From NCBI GenBank assembly GCA_000023185.1, contig CP001622.1, forward strand, positions 1,364,001-1,428,000: a stretch of 64,000 bases of DNA, given 5' to 3'. A program made the translations under genes and the position numbers. Shown one piece after another: positions 8,302-17,841 of the stretch; position 1 is the first letter of the stretch; every line of letters starts with the position of its first letter. The stretch is from Rhizobium leguminosarum bv. trifolii WSM1325. GTDB taxonomy: Bacteria > Pseudomonadota > Alphaproteobacteria > Rhizobiales > Rhizobiaceae. Under the pieces are notes generated by a model. It did not search any database, was not told where the DNA came from, and saw only the letters and a list, made by a program, of their open reading frames with translations.

Positions 8302-10674
8302 TTAGTGCCGTCCGCGCGGCGGCCTCGTTCCGGGCTTCTTGCGAATCTGGCCCCTGTCGCGGCGCCCCGCTTTATGGAAGGAGCGCACCGCCGCCGGCAT
8401 CTCACGGCCCTCGCTGATCATCTCGAAACGCAGTGCACCGGCAAGCGGGATCGCTTCGGCAAGTTTGACGGTGACGCTGTCGCCCAGGCGATAACCAAGC
8501 CCGGTCTTTTCACCGGAGAGTGCCTGATGCGCCTCGTCATAGATGAAATAATCGCTGCCGAGCGTAGATATAGGGACGAAACCATCGGCGCCATAGTCCG
8601 GCAGGGCGATAAAAACTCCCGATTTCGTCACGCCCGAAACCCGCCCGGCAAATTCCTCGCCGACGCGACCGCTGAGGTGATGCGCGATCAGCCGGTCGAC
8701 GGTCTCGCGCTCGGCTGCCATGGCCCGGCGTTCGAAGGTCGAGATTTCGGCAGCGATATCGTCGAGCGCGGCCTCTTCTTCGGGCGTGATGCCGCCTTCG
8801 CCGAAGCCGAGCGAGCCGACGAGGGCGCGATGCACGATGAGGTCGGCATAACGGCGGATCGGCGAGGTGAAGTGGGCGTATTTCATCAGGTTGAGGCCGA
8901 AATGGCCGATATTCTCCGGGCCATAGATCGCCTGGCTCTGCGAACGCAGCACCATCTCGCTCACCATGGTCTGATGCGGCGTGCCGTCCGCCTTCGCCAG
9001 AATGCCGTTGAAGTTGTTGGCGCGCATGTTGCCGCCCTTGGCAAGCGAGATGCCGAGCGTGGCCAGGAACTCGCGCAGGATCTCCTGCTTGGCAAGCGTC
9101 GGGCCGTCATGGATGCGGTAGATCAGCGGCTGACGCTTCTTTTCGAGCGTCTCGGCCGCGCAGACATTCGCCTGGATCATCATCTCTTCGATCAGCTTAT
9201 GCGCATCGAGCCGTGGCGGCACGACCACCCGGTCGACCGTGCCGTCGGACTTCAGGAGGATCTTGCGCTCCGGCATGTCGAGTTCCAGCGGCTGGCGCCG
9301 GTCGCGTCCGCGCTTCATCACCTCATAGGCGTGCCAGAGCGGCTTCAGGATCGGTTCGAGCATCGGGCCGGTCTGATCGTCCGGCCTTCCGTCGATCGCC
9401 GCCTGCGCCTGCTGGTAGGAGAGCTTGGCGGCACTCTTCATCATGATGCGATGAAAGATGTGGCCGATCTTGCGGCCTTCCCCGGAAAAGCTCATGCGCA
9501 CGGCGAGCGCCGGGCGGTCGACACCTTGCTTCAACGAGCAGAGATCGTTGGAGATGCGCTCGGGCAGCATCGGCACGACGCGATCGGGGAAATAGACGGA
9601 GTTGCCGCGTTTCAGCGCCTCGCGATCGAGCGGCGAATTGGGGCGAACATACCAGGAGACGTCGGCAATCGCGACGGTCACAATGACGCCGCCGGGATTG
9701 TCGGGCGAGGGATCGAGCTCGGCATAAACAGCGTCGTCATGGTCCTTGGCATCGGCCGGGTCGATGGTGATCAGCGGTACGTCGCGCCAATCCTCGCGAT
9801 GCGACATCGTGGCGGGCCTTGCAGCTTCCGCTTCGGCGATGACGGCCGGCGGGAAGACATGCGGAATGCCGTGGGCATGGATCGCGATCATCGAGAGCGC
9901 TTTTTCCGAACCGACGGAACCGACGACGGAAAGTACCTTGGCGCGCGGCAGGCCGAAACGGCCGAGACGGGCGATCTCGACTTCCACCAGATCGCCGTCG
10001 GTAGCGCCGCCGGTGAAGTCGGGAGCGATCACCATCTCTTCGCCGCGCCGTTCGATCGGCAGCAGCCGGCCGCCACCATCAGGTGCAGTGCGGAAAACGC
10101 CCATCGACGCGCCGCGGCGCCTGTCGATCACCTTGATGATCCGCGCCGTATAGGCCGGCCCGCCGCGATCGACGGCCGGGAAGATTTTTGCCAGGATACG
10201 GTCTCCGAGCCCGGCGACGGGCGTCTTGCCCTTGCCCTGGCGGCCTGCGGGCGATTGCTGGCGGATGGCGACAGCCGGCGCTACGCCCTGATCCTCAGGC
10301 CATTCCGCCGGCCGGCCGATCAGATCGCCGTCCTTGTCGCGTGTGGTGATATCGAGAACGGTGACAGGCGGCAGCGCACCGGGACGGATCAGCGACTTGC
10401 GGTTCTTCTGCAGCATCCCTTCCTGCTCGAGCTCCTGCAGCATCTGCTTGAGCTCGACGCGGCTATCGCCTTTCAGGCCGAAAGCTTTGGCGAGTTCACG
10501 CTTGGACGCTTTCTGCGGATGATCGGCGATGAAGCGCAGAATCACCTCGCGTGAAGGCAGCGCGCCGTGGACGATGTTCAGCGGCTCGACGGCGGGAGCA
10601 TCCTTGCTGGCGTGTCCGGTCTTGCCCGGGCGCTTGCCCGCGGGATTTGTTCTTTCGCGCGGTATCCTGCTCAC
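8302..10674 (-). CDS. rnr: Ribonuclease R
   Basis: The 790-residue protein is a 3'-5' processive exoribonuclease of the RNB family that degrades structured RNA and takes part in RNA quality control. An N-terminal winged-helix region (ILRFIADHPQKASKRELAKA) is followed by cold-shock domains. The RNB catalytic core has the metal-binding box TIDPADAKDHDDAVYAE and the later signature HFTSPIRRYADLIVHRAL. A C-terminal S1 domain (GRVSGVTKSGVFIALPDYGADGF) and a basic tail complete it. The start is GTG at 10674, one base after the TGA of topA, so translation is probably coupled to topA. Confidence 0.95.
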   Translation of the reverse strand: MSRIPRERTNPAGKRPGKTGHASKDAPAVEPLNIVHGALPSREVILRFIADHPQKASKRELAKAFGLKGDSRVELKQMLQELEQEGMLQKNRKSLIRPGALPPVTVLDITTRDKDGDLIGRPAEWPEDQGVAPAVAIRQQSPAGRQGKGKTPVAGLGDRILAKIFPAVDRGGPAYTARIIKVIDRRRGASMGVFRTAPDGGGRLLPIERRGEEMVIAPDFTGGATDGDLVEVEIARLGRFGLPRAKVLSVVGSVGSEKALSMIAIHAHGIPHVFPPAVIAEAEAARPATMSHREDWRDVPLITIDPADAKDHDDAVYAELDPSPDNPGGVIVTVAIADVSWYVRPNSPLDREALKRGNSVYFPDRVVPMLPERISNDLCSLKQGVDRPALAVRMSFSGEGRKIGHIFHRIMMKSAAKLSYQQAQAAIDGRPDDQTGPMLEPILKPLWHAYEVMKRGRDRRQPLELDMPERKILLKSDGTVDRVVVPPRLDAHKLIEEMMIQANVCAAETLEKKRQPLIYRIHDGPTLAKQEILREFLATLGISLAKGGNMRANNFNGILAKADGTPHQTMVSEMVLRSQSQAIYGPENIGHFGLNLMKYAHFTSPIRRYADLIVHRALVGSLGFGEGGITPEEEAALDDIAAEISTFERRAMAAERETVDRLIAHHLSGRVGEEFAGRVSGVTKSGVFIALPDYGADGFVPISTLGSDYFIYDEAHQALSGEKTGLGYRLGDSVTVKLAEAIPLAGALRFEMISEGREMPAAVRSFHKAGRRDRGQIRKKPGTRPPRGRH

Positions 10675-10675
10675 G

Positions 10676-13330
10676 TCAGCTCTTTTTCGATTTCGCGGGC
10701 GCCTTCGCCTTCGTTGCCTTCGGTTTGGCGGCCGTCTTGGTGCTCTTGGCTTCGGCGGCCGCTGCCTTCGGCTTGGCTTTCGTCTTGGCCGCTTTGCCCA
10801 CAGGTGTCTTTCCGGCCTTCTCGGCGATCAAGGCGAGCGCCTCCTCGACGGTGATCGCCTGGGGATCCTTGCCCTTCGGCAGTGTGGCGTTGACCTTGCC
10901 CCAGTTGACATAGGGGCCGTATTTGCCGTCGCGAACGGTAATGGCGCCGCCATCAGGATGATCGCCGAGCGTCTTTAGTGCCGCCGGTGTGCCGCGCGCG
11001 CCCCGGCCGGGTGCCTGGTTCGCCTTTTCGGCGATAACAGTCACGGCGCGGTTGAGGCCGACCGAGAACACGTCCTCGACGGTTTCCAGATTGGCATAGG
11101 AACCGTCATGCAGGAGGAACGGCCCATAGCGGCCGATGCCTGACGAGATCATCTTGCCCGATTCGGGATGTTTGCCGATATCGCGCGGCAGCGAGATCAG
11201 CGCCATCGCCTTTTCATAATCGATGTCCTCGGGTTTCCAGCCCTTCGGCAGCGAGGCCCGTTTGGCTTCCTTGCCGTCGCCGCGCTGGATATAGGGGCCG
11301 AAGCGGCCGGAACGCAGCGTCAGTTCCTCGCCGGTGGTCGGATCGGTGCCGAGGTTCTTCGGCTCGTTGAGCGCAGCACCATCCGCATCTCCGCCGTTTT
11401 CGGAGGAGAGCTGGCGGGTGTAGTTGCAGTCCGGATAGTTCGAGCAGCCGACGAAGGCGCCGTATTTGCCGAGCTTCAGCGACAGGTTGCCGGTGCCGCA
11501 GACCTGACAGATTCTGGGGTCGCTGCCGTCCTCCCGTTTCGGGAAGACGAGCGGTGCCAGCGCCTCGTTCAGCGAATCCAGCACGTTGGTGACGCGCAGT
11601 TCCTTGGTGTCCTCGATCTGGGCGAAGAAATCCTTCCAGAAATCGCGCAGCACCTGCTTCCAGTTCAACTCGCCGGCGGAAATCCGGTCAAGCTTCTCTT
11701 CGAGATCGGCGGTGAAGTCGTATTCGACATATTTGGTGAAGAAGCTCTCGAGGAAAGCCGTCACCAGCCGGCCCTTGGCCTGCGGGATCAGCTTGCGCTT
11801 GTCGATCGTCACATAGTCGCGGTCGCGCAGCGTTGCCAGCGTCGCGGCATAGGTGGAGGGGCGGCCGATGCCGAGCTCTTCCATCTTCTTGATCAGCGTC
11901 GCTTCCGAATAGCGCGGCGGCGGTTCGGTGAAATGCTGCGTCGAATTGATCTTCTGCTTGGCGAGCGCCTCGCGCGCAATGATCTCCGGCAGACGGCCAT
12001 CCTCGTCGCCATCGTCGCTCTGCTCGCCATCTTCCTTCTGGTCGGTATAGGCGGCGATGAAACCATCGAATCGGATGACCGAACCGACGGCACGAAGCCC
12101 GGCCTTCTCGCCCTTGTTGTCGGCGGTGATTTCAGCCGTCGTGCGCTCGATCTCGGCCGACGCCATCTGGCTGGCGATGCCGCGCTTCCAGATCAGCTCG
12201 TAGAGCCGGATCTGGTCGGCATCGAGGAATTTGCGGACACGGTCGGGCGAGCGGTCGAAATCGGTCGGACGGATCGCCTCGTGCGCCTCCTGGGCGTTCT
12301 TCGCCTTGGTCGAATAGAAGCGCGGCTTCTCCGGCATGTAGCGTTCGCCGAACTGGTCGACGATGGCACTGCGCGCCGCGTCGATCGCCTCGGGCGCCAT
12401 CTGCACGCCGTCGGTTCGCATATAGGTGATCAGACCGACCGTCTCGCCGCCGATATCGACGCCCTCATAGAGCTTTTGGGCAACCTGCATGGTGCGCGAG
12501 GCCGAGAAGCCGAGGTTGGAGGAGGCGGCCTGTTGCAGCGTCGAGGTCGTGAAGGGCGGTCCGGGATTACGTTTGACCGGTTTCGCCTCGACAGAGTCGA
12601 CGACGTAGCTCGCGCCTTCGAGCAAGGCCTTGAGCCGGCCGGCATCCTCGCCGTTACCGATTGCGCGCGGCTGCAGTCGTTTGCCATTCGCCGAAACCAG
12701 TCTTGCCTCGAACTCGTCGCCGCGCGGCGTCTTCAGGAGCGCTGAGATGTTCCAGTACTCTTCGGAAATGAAGCGCTCGATCTCGGATTCGCGGTCGCAG
12801 ACGAGACGCAGCGCCACAGACTGGACGCGGCCGGCCGAACGTGCGCCGGGCAGCTTGCGCCACAGCACCGGCGAAAGATTGAAGCCGACGAGATAGTCGA
12901 GCGCGCGGCGCGCGAGATAGGCATCGACCAGCGGCACGTCGATGTCGCGCGGATCGGCCATCGCGTCGAGCACCGCTTTCTTGGTGATCGCATTGAAGAC
13001 GACGCGCTTGACCGGTTTGCCGTTCAGCACGCGCTTCTTGTTCAGCATGTCGAGAACGTGCCAGGAAATCGCTTCGCCTTCGCGATCCGGGTCGGTCGCG
13101 AGAAACAGGCCATCGGCGGACTTCACCGCGTCGGCAATGTCCTTCATCCGCTTGGCGGAGGCGCTATCGACCTCCCAAAGCATTTCGAAATCCTGATCAG
13201 GAAGAACGGAGCCGTCCTTGGCAGGCAGATCGCGCACATGGCCGAAGGAGGCGAGCACTTTGTATCCCGGACCCAGATACTTATTGATCGTCTTGGCCTT
13301 GGCAGGCGATTCCACCACTACAACATTCAT
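10676..13330 (-). CDS. topA: DNA topoisomerase I
   Basis: The 884-residue type IA topoisomerase relaxes negative supercoils through a covalent 5'-tyrosyl intermediate. The TOPRIM domain begins at the N-terminus with VVVESPAKAKTINKYLG and includes DPDREGEAISWH. The catalytic tyrosine is in GLITYMRTDGVQMAPEAI near residue 308. One complete four-cysteine zinc module is present (CQVCGTGN ... GCSNYPDC). It is followed by repeated topoisomerase C-terminal modules with phrases such as GRFGPYIQRG, GRYGPFLLHDG and GKYGPYVNWG, and by a Lys/Ala-rich tail from about residue 835. It sits between dprA and rnr, and a gap of about 250 bp upstream probably holds its own promoter. Confidence 0.96.
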   Translation of the reverse strand: MNVVVVESPAKAKTINKYLGPGYKVLASFGHVRDLPAKDGSVLPDQDFEMLWEVDSASAKRMKDIADAVKSADGLFLATDPDREGEAISWHVLDMLNKKRVLNGKPVKRVVFNAITKKAVLDAMADPRDIDVPLVDAYLARRALDYLVGFNLSPVLWRKLPGARSAGRVQSVALRLVCDRESEIERFISEEYWNISALLKTPRGDEFEARLVSANGKRLQPRAIGNGEDAGRLKALLEGASYVVDSVEAKPVKRNPGPPFTTSTLQQAASSNLGFSASRTMQVAQKLYEGVDIGGETVGLITYMRTDGVQMAPEAIDAARSAIVDQFGERYMPEKPRFYSTKAKNAQEAHEAIRPTDFDRSPDRVRKFLDADQIRLYELIWKRGIASQMASAEIERTTAEITADNKGEKAGLRAVGSVIRFDGFIAAYTDQKEDGEQSDDGDEDGRLPEIIAREALAKQKINSTQHFTEPPPRYSEATLIKKMEELGIGRPSTYAATLATLRDRDYVTIDKRKLIPQAKGRLVTAFLESFFTKYVEYDFTADLEEKLDRISAGELNWKQVLRDFWKDFFAQIEDTKELRVTNVLDSLNEALAPLVFPKREDGSDPRICQVCGTGNLSLKLGKYGAFVGCSNYPDCNYTRQLSSENGGDADGAALNEPKNLGTDPTTGEELTLRSGRFGPYIQRGDGKEAKRASLPKGWKPEDIDYEKAMALISLPRDIGKHPESGKMISSGIGRYGPFLLHDGSYANLETVEDVFSVGLNRAVTVIAEKANQAPGRGARGTPAALKTLGDHPDGGAITVRDGKYGPYVNWGKVNATLPKGKDPQAITVEEALALIAEKAGKTPVGKAAKTKAKPKAAAAEAKSTKTAAKPKATKAKAPAKSKKS

Positions 13331-13578
13331 GATGATTCTCTAAAAAGGAAACGACGCCAGCGTTGAAGCCAGCGCGACACACACCGCAACATGGATATCG
13401 GCCCTCCGACATGGACAGGGAAATCGCTGCGGTCAAGGGGTTTGCTACAATTTTACCTCTTGTGTCCGCTGCAGCCAAAGGAAGATTATCGGCAAAATAC
13501 AATTTTAGATATGCTATCGAAGGTTTTCGACTCAGAGTTCGGCAATTCGAAAGCCGCCGCCCGATGTCGTGCCCAGGT

Positions 13579-14721
13579 TCAATCGGAAAGCGAGACGAGG
13601 CCGCCCTGATGCCGGTGCAGCCTGCCTGATATATCGAGTTCCAGAAGGATGAGATAGACCGCGGATGCCGATAGGCCGGTATGGCGGATGACGTCGTCGA
13701 TCTCGACCGGCGTCGGCCCGAGCGCATCGATGATGCGGTTTCGATCGGAATCCCCGGGCGGCACCGACATCGGCTTGCCATCAGGGGCGGGTTCCTCCGC
13801 CATCGATGACGGGAACAGGTCGAATTGCGCAAGCGGCGCCAAGGCCTCGACGACATCGGCGGGAGCGGTGACGATCGAAGCGCCGTCCTTCAGCAGGCCG
13901 TTGGTGCCATGGCAGCGCGGATCGAGCGGTGAGCCGGGCACGGCAAACACCAGGCGGCCGAACTCGCCGGCAAGCCGCGCCGTGATCAGCGAGCCTGAAC
14001 GCGCCGCCGCTTCGATGACGACGAGGCCAAGCCCGATGCCGGCGATCAGCCGGTTGCGGCGCGGGAAGTCGCGGGCGCGCGGCTCCCAGCCGAAGGGCAT
14101 TTCGCTCACCGCCAAGCCATTGCCGCCTGTTATCTCTTCGAGAAGGCCGATATTCTCCGGCGGGTAGGGCTGGTCGAGGCCGCCGGCGAGCGCTGCGATC
14201 GTGCCTGTGTCGAGGCTTGCCCGGTGGGCAGCGGTGTCTATGCCGCGCGCCAGGCCGGAGACCACTGTGTAACCCGCCCGGCCGCAGTCGCGCGCCACCA
14301 TCGCCGCGAATTTCGCGCCTGCGATCGAGGCGTTGCGCGAGCCGACGATGCCGACGGCCGGCCGATTGGCGGCGGCAAGCGCGCCCTTGACGGCCAGAAG
14401 CGGCGGCGCGCCGTCGATCTGCTTCAGCGCTTGCGGGTAGTCCGGTTCGCCAATACCGACGAAGCGGGCGCCGAAGCGACGCGCCGCCTCGAGTTCCCGA
14501 TGCGCCTCGGCCTCACTGGCTATGCGGATTGCCCGCGTGGCGCCGCCGCGCGCCGAAAGCTCCGGCAGTGCGGCTAGCGCTGCCTCGGCCGAGCCGAAAT
14601 GATTGATGAGGTCGCGAAAGGTGGCAGGGCCGATATTGTCGGAACGGATAAGGCGCAGCCAGGCAATTCTTTGCCGTTCGGTCAGCGCGACGCCTTTTGG
14701 TCCGGCGCTCAGCGCATCCAT
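13579..14721 (-). CDS. dprA: DNA processing protein DprA
   Basis: The 380-residue protein has the DprA/Smf Rossmann-like core. It includes [17 protein letters not shown], the segment [19 protein letters not shown] and [20 protein letters not shown], with an N-terminal helix-hairpin-like region before it. A C-terminal winged-helix domain around [20 protein letters not shown] follows. DprA protects incoming single-stranded DNA and loads RecA during natural transformation; in rhizobia its role is unproven. The start ATG at 14721 overlaps the plsY stop codon by one base (TAATG), so it is probably translated by coupling. Confidence 0.93.
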   Translation of the reverse strand: MDALSAGPKGVALTERQRIAWLRLIRSDNIGPATFRDLINHFGSAEAALAALPELSARGGATRAIRIASEAEAHRELEAARRFGARFVGIGEPDYPQALKQIDGAPPLLAVKGALAAANRPAVGIVGSRNASIAGAKFAAMVARDCGRAGYTVVSGLARGIDTAAHRASLDTGTIAALAGGLDQPYPPENIGLLEEITGGNGLAVSEMPFGWEPRARDFPRRNRLIAGIGLGLVVIEAAARSGSLITARLAGEFGRLVFAVPGSPLDPRCHGTNGLLKDGASIVTAPADVVEALAPLAQFDLFPSSMAEEPAPDGKPMSVPPGDSDRNRIIDALGPTPVEIDDVIRHTGLSASAVYLILLELDISGRLHRHQGGLVSLSD

Positions 14722-15341
14722 TATCCCTTTGCCCCGATCTTGCTTTCCGTCCCGCTCATCAGGCGGGAAATATTCGCCTTGTGCTTCCAGTAGGAGATGA
14801 GGGTCATGATCGCCATGACAGCCGCAACCTTTTCGTTACCCAGTATCCATAGCGCAATCGGAATGACAAGCATGGCGACCAGCGCCGACAGCGAGGAGTA
14901 ACGGGTGGTGAAAGCGACCGCCAGCCAGACGGCAGCGAAGAGCACGACCATGATCGGCGCGACGCCGAGCAGGGTACCGATATAGGTGGCGACACCTTTG
15001 CCGCCCTTGAAGCCGATCCACACCGGGAAGAGATGGCCGATAAAGGCGAAGAAGCCGGCGATGATCGCGGCCTCCTCGCCGAGGAAATAGCCGACGACCC
15101 AGGCCGCGGCCGATGCCTTCAGCGCATCGAGCAGCAGCGTCGCTGCGGCGAGCGTCCGGTTTCCTGTTCTCAGCACATTGGTCGCGCCGATATTGCCGGA
15201 GCCGATGCTGCGCACGTCGCCGAGGCCGGCGGCGCGCGTGAGGATCAGGCCGAAAGGGATCGAGCCGAAGAGATAGCCGATAATGGCGGCGGCAAGCGCG
15301 ATCGGCAGCGTGATCTGCCATGACATGAGATTGGATAACAT
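14721..15341 (-). CDS. plsY: Acyl-phosphate:glycerol-3-phosphate acyltransferase
   Basis: The 206-residue integral membrane protein carries the PlsY motifs [14 protein letters not shown] (about residue 47) and [14 protein letters not shown] (about residue 108), plus the early SIPFGLIL segment. PlsY transfers the acyl chain from acyl-phosphate to glycerol-3-phosphate, the first step of phospholipid synthesis together with PlsX. It is preceded by pyrC about 80 bp upstream on the same strand and followed by dprA with a one-base overlap, so a shared transcript is likely. Confidence 0.94.
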   Translation of the reverse strand: MLSNLMSWQITLPIALAAAIIGYLFGSIPFGLILTRAAGLGDVRSIGSGNIGATNVLRTGNRTLAAATLLLDALKASAAAWVVGYFLGEEAAIIAGFFAFIGHLFPVWIGFKGGKGVATYIGTLLGVAPIMVVLFAAVWLAVAFTTRYSSLSALVAMLVIPIALWILGNEKVAAVMAIMTLISYWKHKANISRLMSGTESKIGAKG

Positions 15342-15419
15342 TTGCCCCCTCAGCCTCTACGTGGCCTATCCTCGAGTCAGCCTTCTCCCGCTGGGGGATG
15401 GACGGCGATAGTGTCGGTT

Positions 15420-16709
15420 CTAAATTGCGTGGACAAGCTTTCCCGAGACGTATGTCGCAACCGCCCGCCCACTGAAGCGCGCATCCTCGAACGGAGTGTT
15501 CTTCGAGCGGGAGAGAAGCATGTCTTTGGCGACAAGCCAAGGCTCATCGAGATCGATCAACGCGATATCAGCCGCAGCGCCCGGCTTCAGCGTGCCGGCA
15601 TTCAGGCCGAAAATCTGAGCGGGACGGGTCGACATGGCGTCGATCAGACGCATCAGGCTCACCTGGCCGCCATGATGAAGCCTGAGGGCTGCCGCTAGCA
15701 TGGTTTCGAGGCCGATCGCGCCGTCCTCCGCCTCGCCGAAGGGCAGGCGCTTCGTATCGACATCCTGCGGGTCGTGCGAGGAGACGATGATATCGATCGC
15801 GCCGCTCGCAAGGGCGTCGGCCATCGCCACCCGGTCGTCTTCCGGGCGCAGCGGCGGATAGAGCTTGAAGAAGGTGCGGTATTCGCCGATGTCGTTTTCG
15901 TTGAGCGCCAGATTGTTGATCGAGATGCCGCAGGTCACCTTGGCGCCGCGGCTGCGGGCGCGCTCGATCGCCTCGACCGATTCCGGCACCGAGATCATCG
16001 CGGCGTGATAACGGCCGCGCGTCAGCTGCGCGATCCTCAGATCGCGTTCGAGCGGGATGAGCTCGGCTTCCTTTGGAATGCCGGAAAGCCCGAGCCAGCT
16101 GGCGAAAAGCCCCTCATGCATGACGCCGTTGGCGCCGAGATATTTGTCGCGTGTTTCGCAGCAGATGACGGCGCCGAATTCGCGCGCATAGGTCATGATC
16201 CGGCGCAGCACCTGTGTGTCGTGGACGCTGGAATGGGCATCGGTAAAGGCGACGGCGCCTGCCTGCATCAACAGGCCGATCTCCGTCATCTCCTCGCCGG
16301 CAAGGCCCTTGGTGATGGCGGCTGCCGGATAGACGTTGACGGCGGCCGTATCCCGCGCCGTCTTCTTGACGAATTCGACGAGTGCGATGTCGTCGATGAT
16401 GGGATCGGTGTCCGGCATCATGATGATCGAGGTGACGCCGCCGGCGGCGGCCGCCCGGCTCACCGAGGCGATCGTCTCACGGTGTTCGCCGCCGGGTTCG
16501 CCGACATGGACGCGCGCATCGACGAGGCCGGGCGTCGCGACAAGGCCCGTGCAGTCGCGGATGACGGCTCCATCAGGCGCGCCCTGGTTCTGCGCCTTGC
16601 CGCCGGCGGCGAGAATCACGCCGTTTTCGGCAATGATCGTCCCCACCTCGTCGAGATTGCGCGACGGGTCGATGATGCGGACGTTCTTGAGGACGATCGG
16701 GTTGCTCAT
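15420..16709 (-). CDS. pyrC: Dihydroorotase-like protein, probably non-catalytic (PyrC')
   Basis: The 429-residue protein has the type I dihydroorotase fold by sequence, from [18 protein letters not shown] to a complete C-terminus ([12 protein letters not shown]). Key residues of the active family are changed. The HxH metal pair with its following Arg is R66-V-H68 with G70 in place of the Arg. The next His (HCED box) is C183 in CCET, the following metal His (HxxHxS) is M238, and the catalytic Asp (TDHAP) is S311 in SSHDP. Only H68 and probably D157 remain. This pattern resembles the inactive PyrC' partners of aspartate carbamoyltransferase known from Pseudomonas. The ATG at 16709 overlaps the pyrB stop by 4 bp (ATGA). 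A true dihydroorotase should be encoded elsewhere. Confidence 0.88.
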   Translation of the reverse strand: MSNPIVLKNVRIIDPSRNLDEVGTIIAENGVILAAGGKAQNQGAPDGAVIRDCTGLVATPGLVDARVHVGEPGGEHRETIASVSRAAAAGGVTSIIMMPDTDPIIDDIALVEFVKKTARDTAAVNVYPAAAITKGLAGEEMTEIGLLMQAGAVAFTDAHSSVHDTQVLRRIMTYAREFGAVICCETRDKYLGANGVMHEGLFASWLGLSGIPKEAELIPLERDLRIAQLTRGRYHAAMISVPESVEAIERARSRGAKVTCGISINNLALNENDIGEYRTFFKLYPPLRPEDDRVAMADALASGAIDIIVSSHDPQDVDTKRLPFGEAEDGAIGLETMLAAALRLHHGGQVSLMRLIDAMSTRPAQIFGLNAGTLKPGAAADIALIDLDEPWLVAKDMLLSRSKNTPFEDARFSGRAVATYVSGKLVHAI

Positions 16710-17662
16710 GCCATCATTCCATCGCTTCGGGGGCCTTGGTTCTGCGAGACGAGCAGCGTTTCCATGACGGCCATGCGCACCGCGACCCCCATTTCCACCT
16801 GTTCGGCGATGACGCTCTGCGGCCCGTCCGCCACTTCCGAAGCGATTTCGACGCCGCGGTTCATCGGGCCGGGATGCATGACGAGCGCATCTTCCTTCGC
16901 CGCTTTCAGCGTTTCGGCGTCGAGCCCGTAGAAGTGATAGTATTCGCGCACCGAAGGCACGAAGGCGCCGGACATGCGCTCGCGCTGCAGCCGCAGCATC
17001 ATCACCACGTCGGCGCCCTTCAGCCCTTCCTTCATCGAATGGAAGACCTCGACGCCCATCTCGGCGATGCCGGCCGGCAGGAGGGTCGCGGGCGCGACGA
17101 CACGCACGCGGGCGCCCATGGCGTTGAGCAGCAGGATATTGGAGCGCGCCACCCGCGAATGCAGCACGTCGCCGCAGATCGCCACGATGATGCGCGAAAG
17201 TTTGCCCTTGGCGCGGCGGATCGTCAGCGCGTCGAGCAGTGCCTGGGTCGGATGTTCGTGCTGCCCGTCGCCGGCATTGACGACCGAGCAGGAGACCTTC
17301 TGGGCGAGAAGGGCGGCGGCACCGGCGCTCGAATGGCGGATCACCAGCACGTCGGGGCGCATCGCATTCAGCGTCATCGCCGTGTCGATTAGCGTTTCGC
17401 CTTTCTTCACCGAGGAATTGCCAACCGACATGTTCATCACGTCGGCGCCGAGCCGCTTGCCGGCAAGCTCGAAGGAGGCCTGTGTGCGGGTTGATGCCTC
17501 GAAGAAGAGGTTGATCTGCGTCAGTCCGCGCAGCGTCGACGTTTTCTTCTCTCTCTGGCGGCTGATCTTGACGGCCTCGTCCGCCTTGTCGAGAAGATAG
17601 GTGATATCCTGCTCGGTGAGGCCCTTGATGCCGATGAGGTGGCGGTGGGGGAAAAAGACCAT
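16706..17662 (-). CDS. pyrB: Aspartate carbamoyltransferase, catalytic chain
   Basis: The 318-residue enzyme joins carbamoyl phosphate and aspartate in pyrimidine synthesis. The carbamoyl-phosphate loop [20 protein letters not shown], the lysine loop [24 protein letters not shown] and the aspartate-side [11 protein letters not shown] are all intact. The frame is open up to 17719, but ATG 17662 ([15 protein letters not shown]) gives the normal family N-terminus and follows GAGGCAGG. No regulatory pyrI is present. The 4-bp overlap with the degenerate PyrC suggests a PyrB-PyrC' complex. It is divergent from the aidB-like gene. Confidence 0.95.
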   Translation of the reverse strand: MVFFPHRHLIGIKGLTEQDITYLLDKADEAVKISRQREKKTSTLRGLTQINLFFEASTRTQASFELAGKRLGADVMNMSVGNSSVKKGETLIDTAMTLNAMRPDVLVIRHSSAGAAALLAQKVSCSVVNAGDGQHEHPTQALLDALTIRRAKGKLSRIIVAICGDVLHSRVARSNILLLNAMGARVRVVAPATLLPAGIAEMGVEVFHSMKEGLKGADVVMMLRLQRERMSGAFVPSVREYYHFYGLDAETLKAAKEDALVMHPGPMNRGVEIASEVADGPQSVIAEQVEMGVAVRMAVMETLLVSQNQGPRSDGMMA

Positions 17663-17841
17663 GACCCTGCCTCTTGCTGTCTCTGGCGGGTCTATAAAGA
17701 GTGCTGCCCGCCGGGGCAAGCATGTGCTGTGGGCAAAGGCTTATGTCCCCATGCATTTTCGCCCGAATTCCGATAGAGCAGAATGAACCGAATCATAACT
17801 TCCGGTTTCCCTTTGCCGGGTTCTTACACTAGAAGCGAATT

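Noticed and set aside
7621..10554. 977-codon open frame on the plus strand opposite rnr
   Set aside because: It is antisense to a clear RNase R gene. High GC leaves the opposite strand open, and the translation has no recognisable domain and an unnatural composition.
16710..17756. Upstream extension of the pyrC reading frame to 778 codons
   Set aside because: The extension runs in the wrong frame through pyrB and has no domain. The pyrC start at 16709 matches the family N-terminus and the ATGA overlap.
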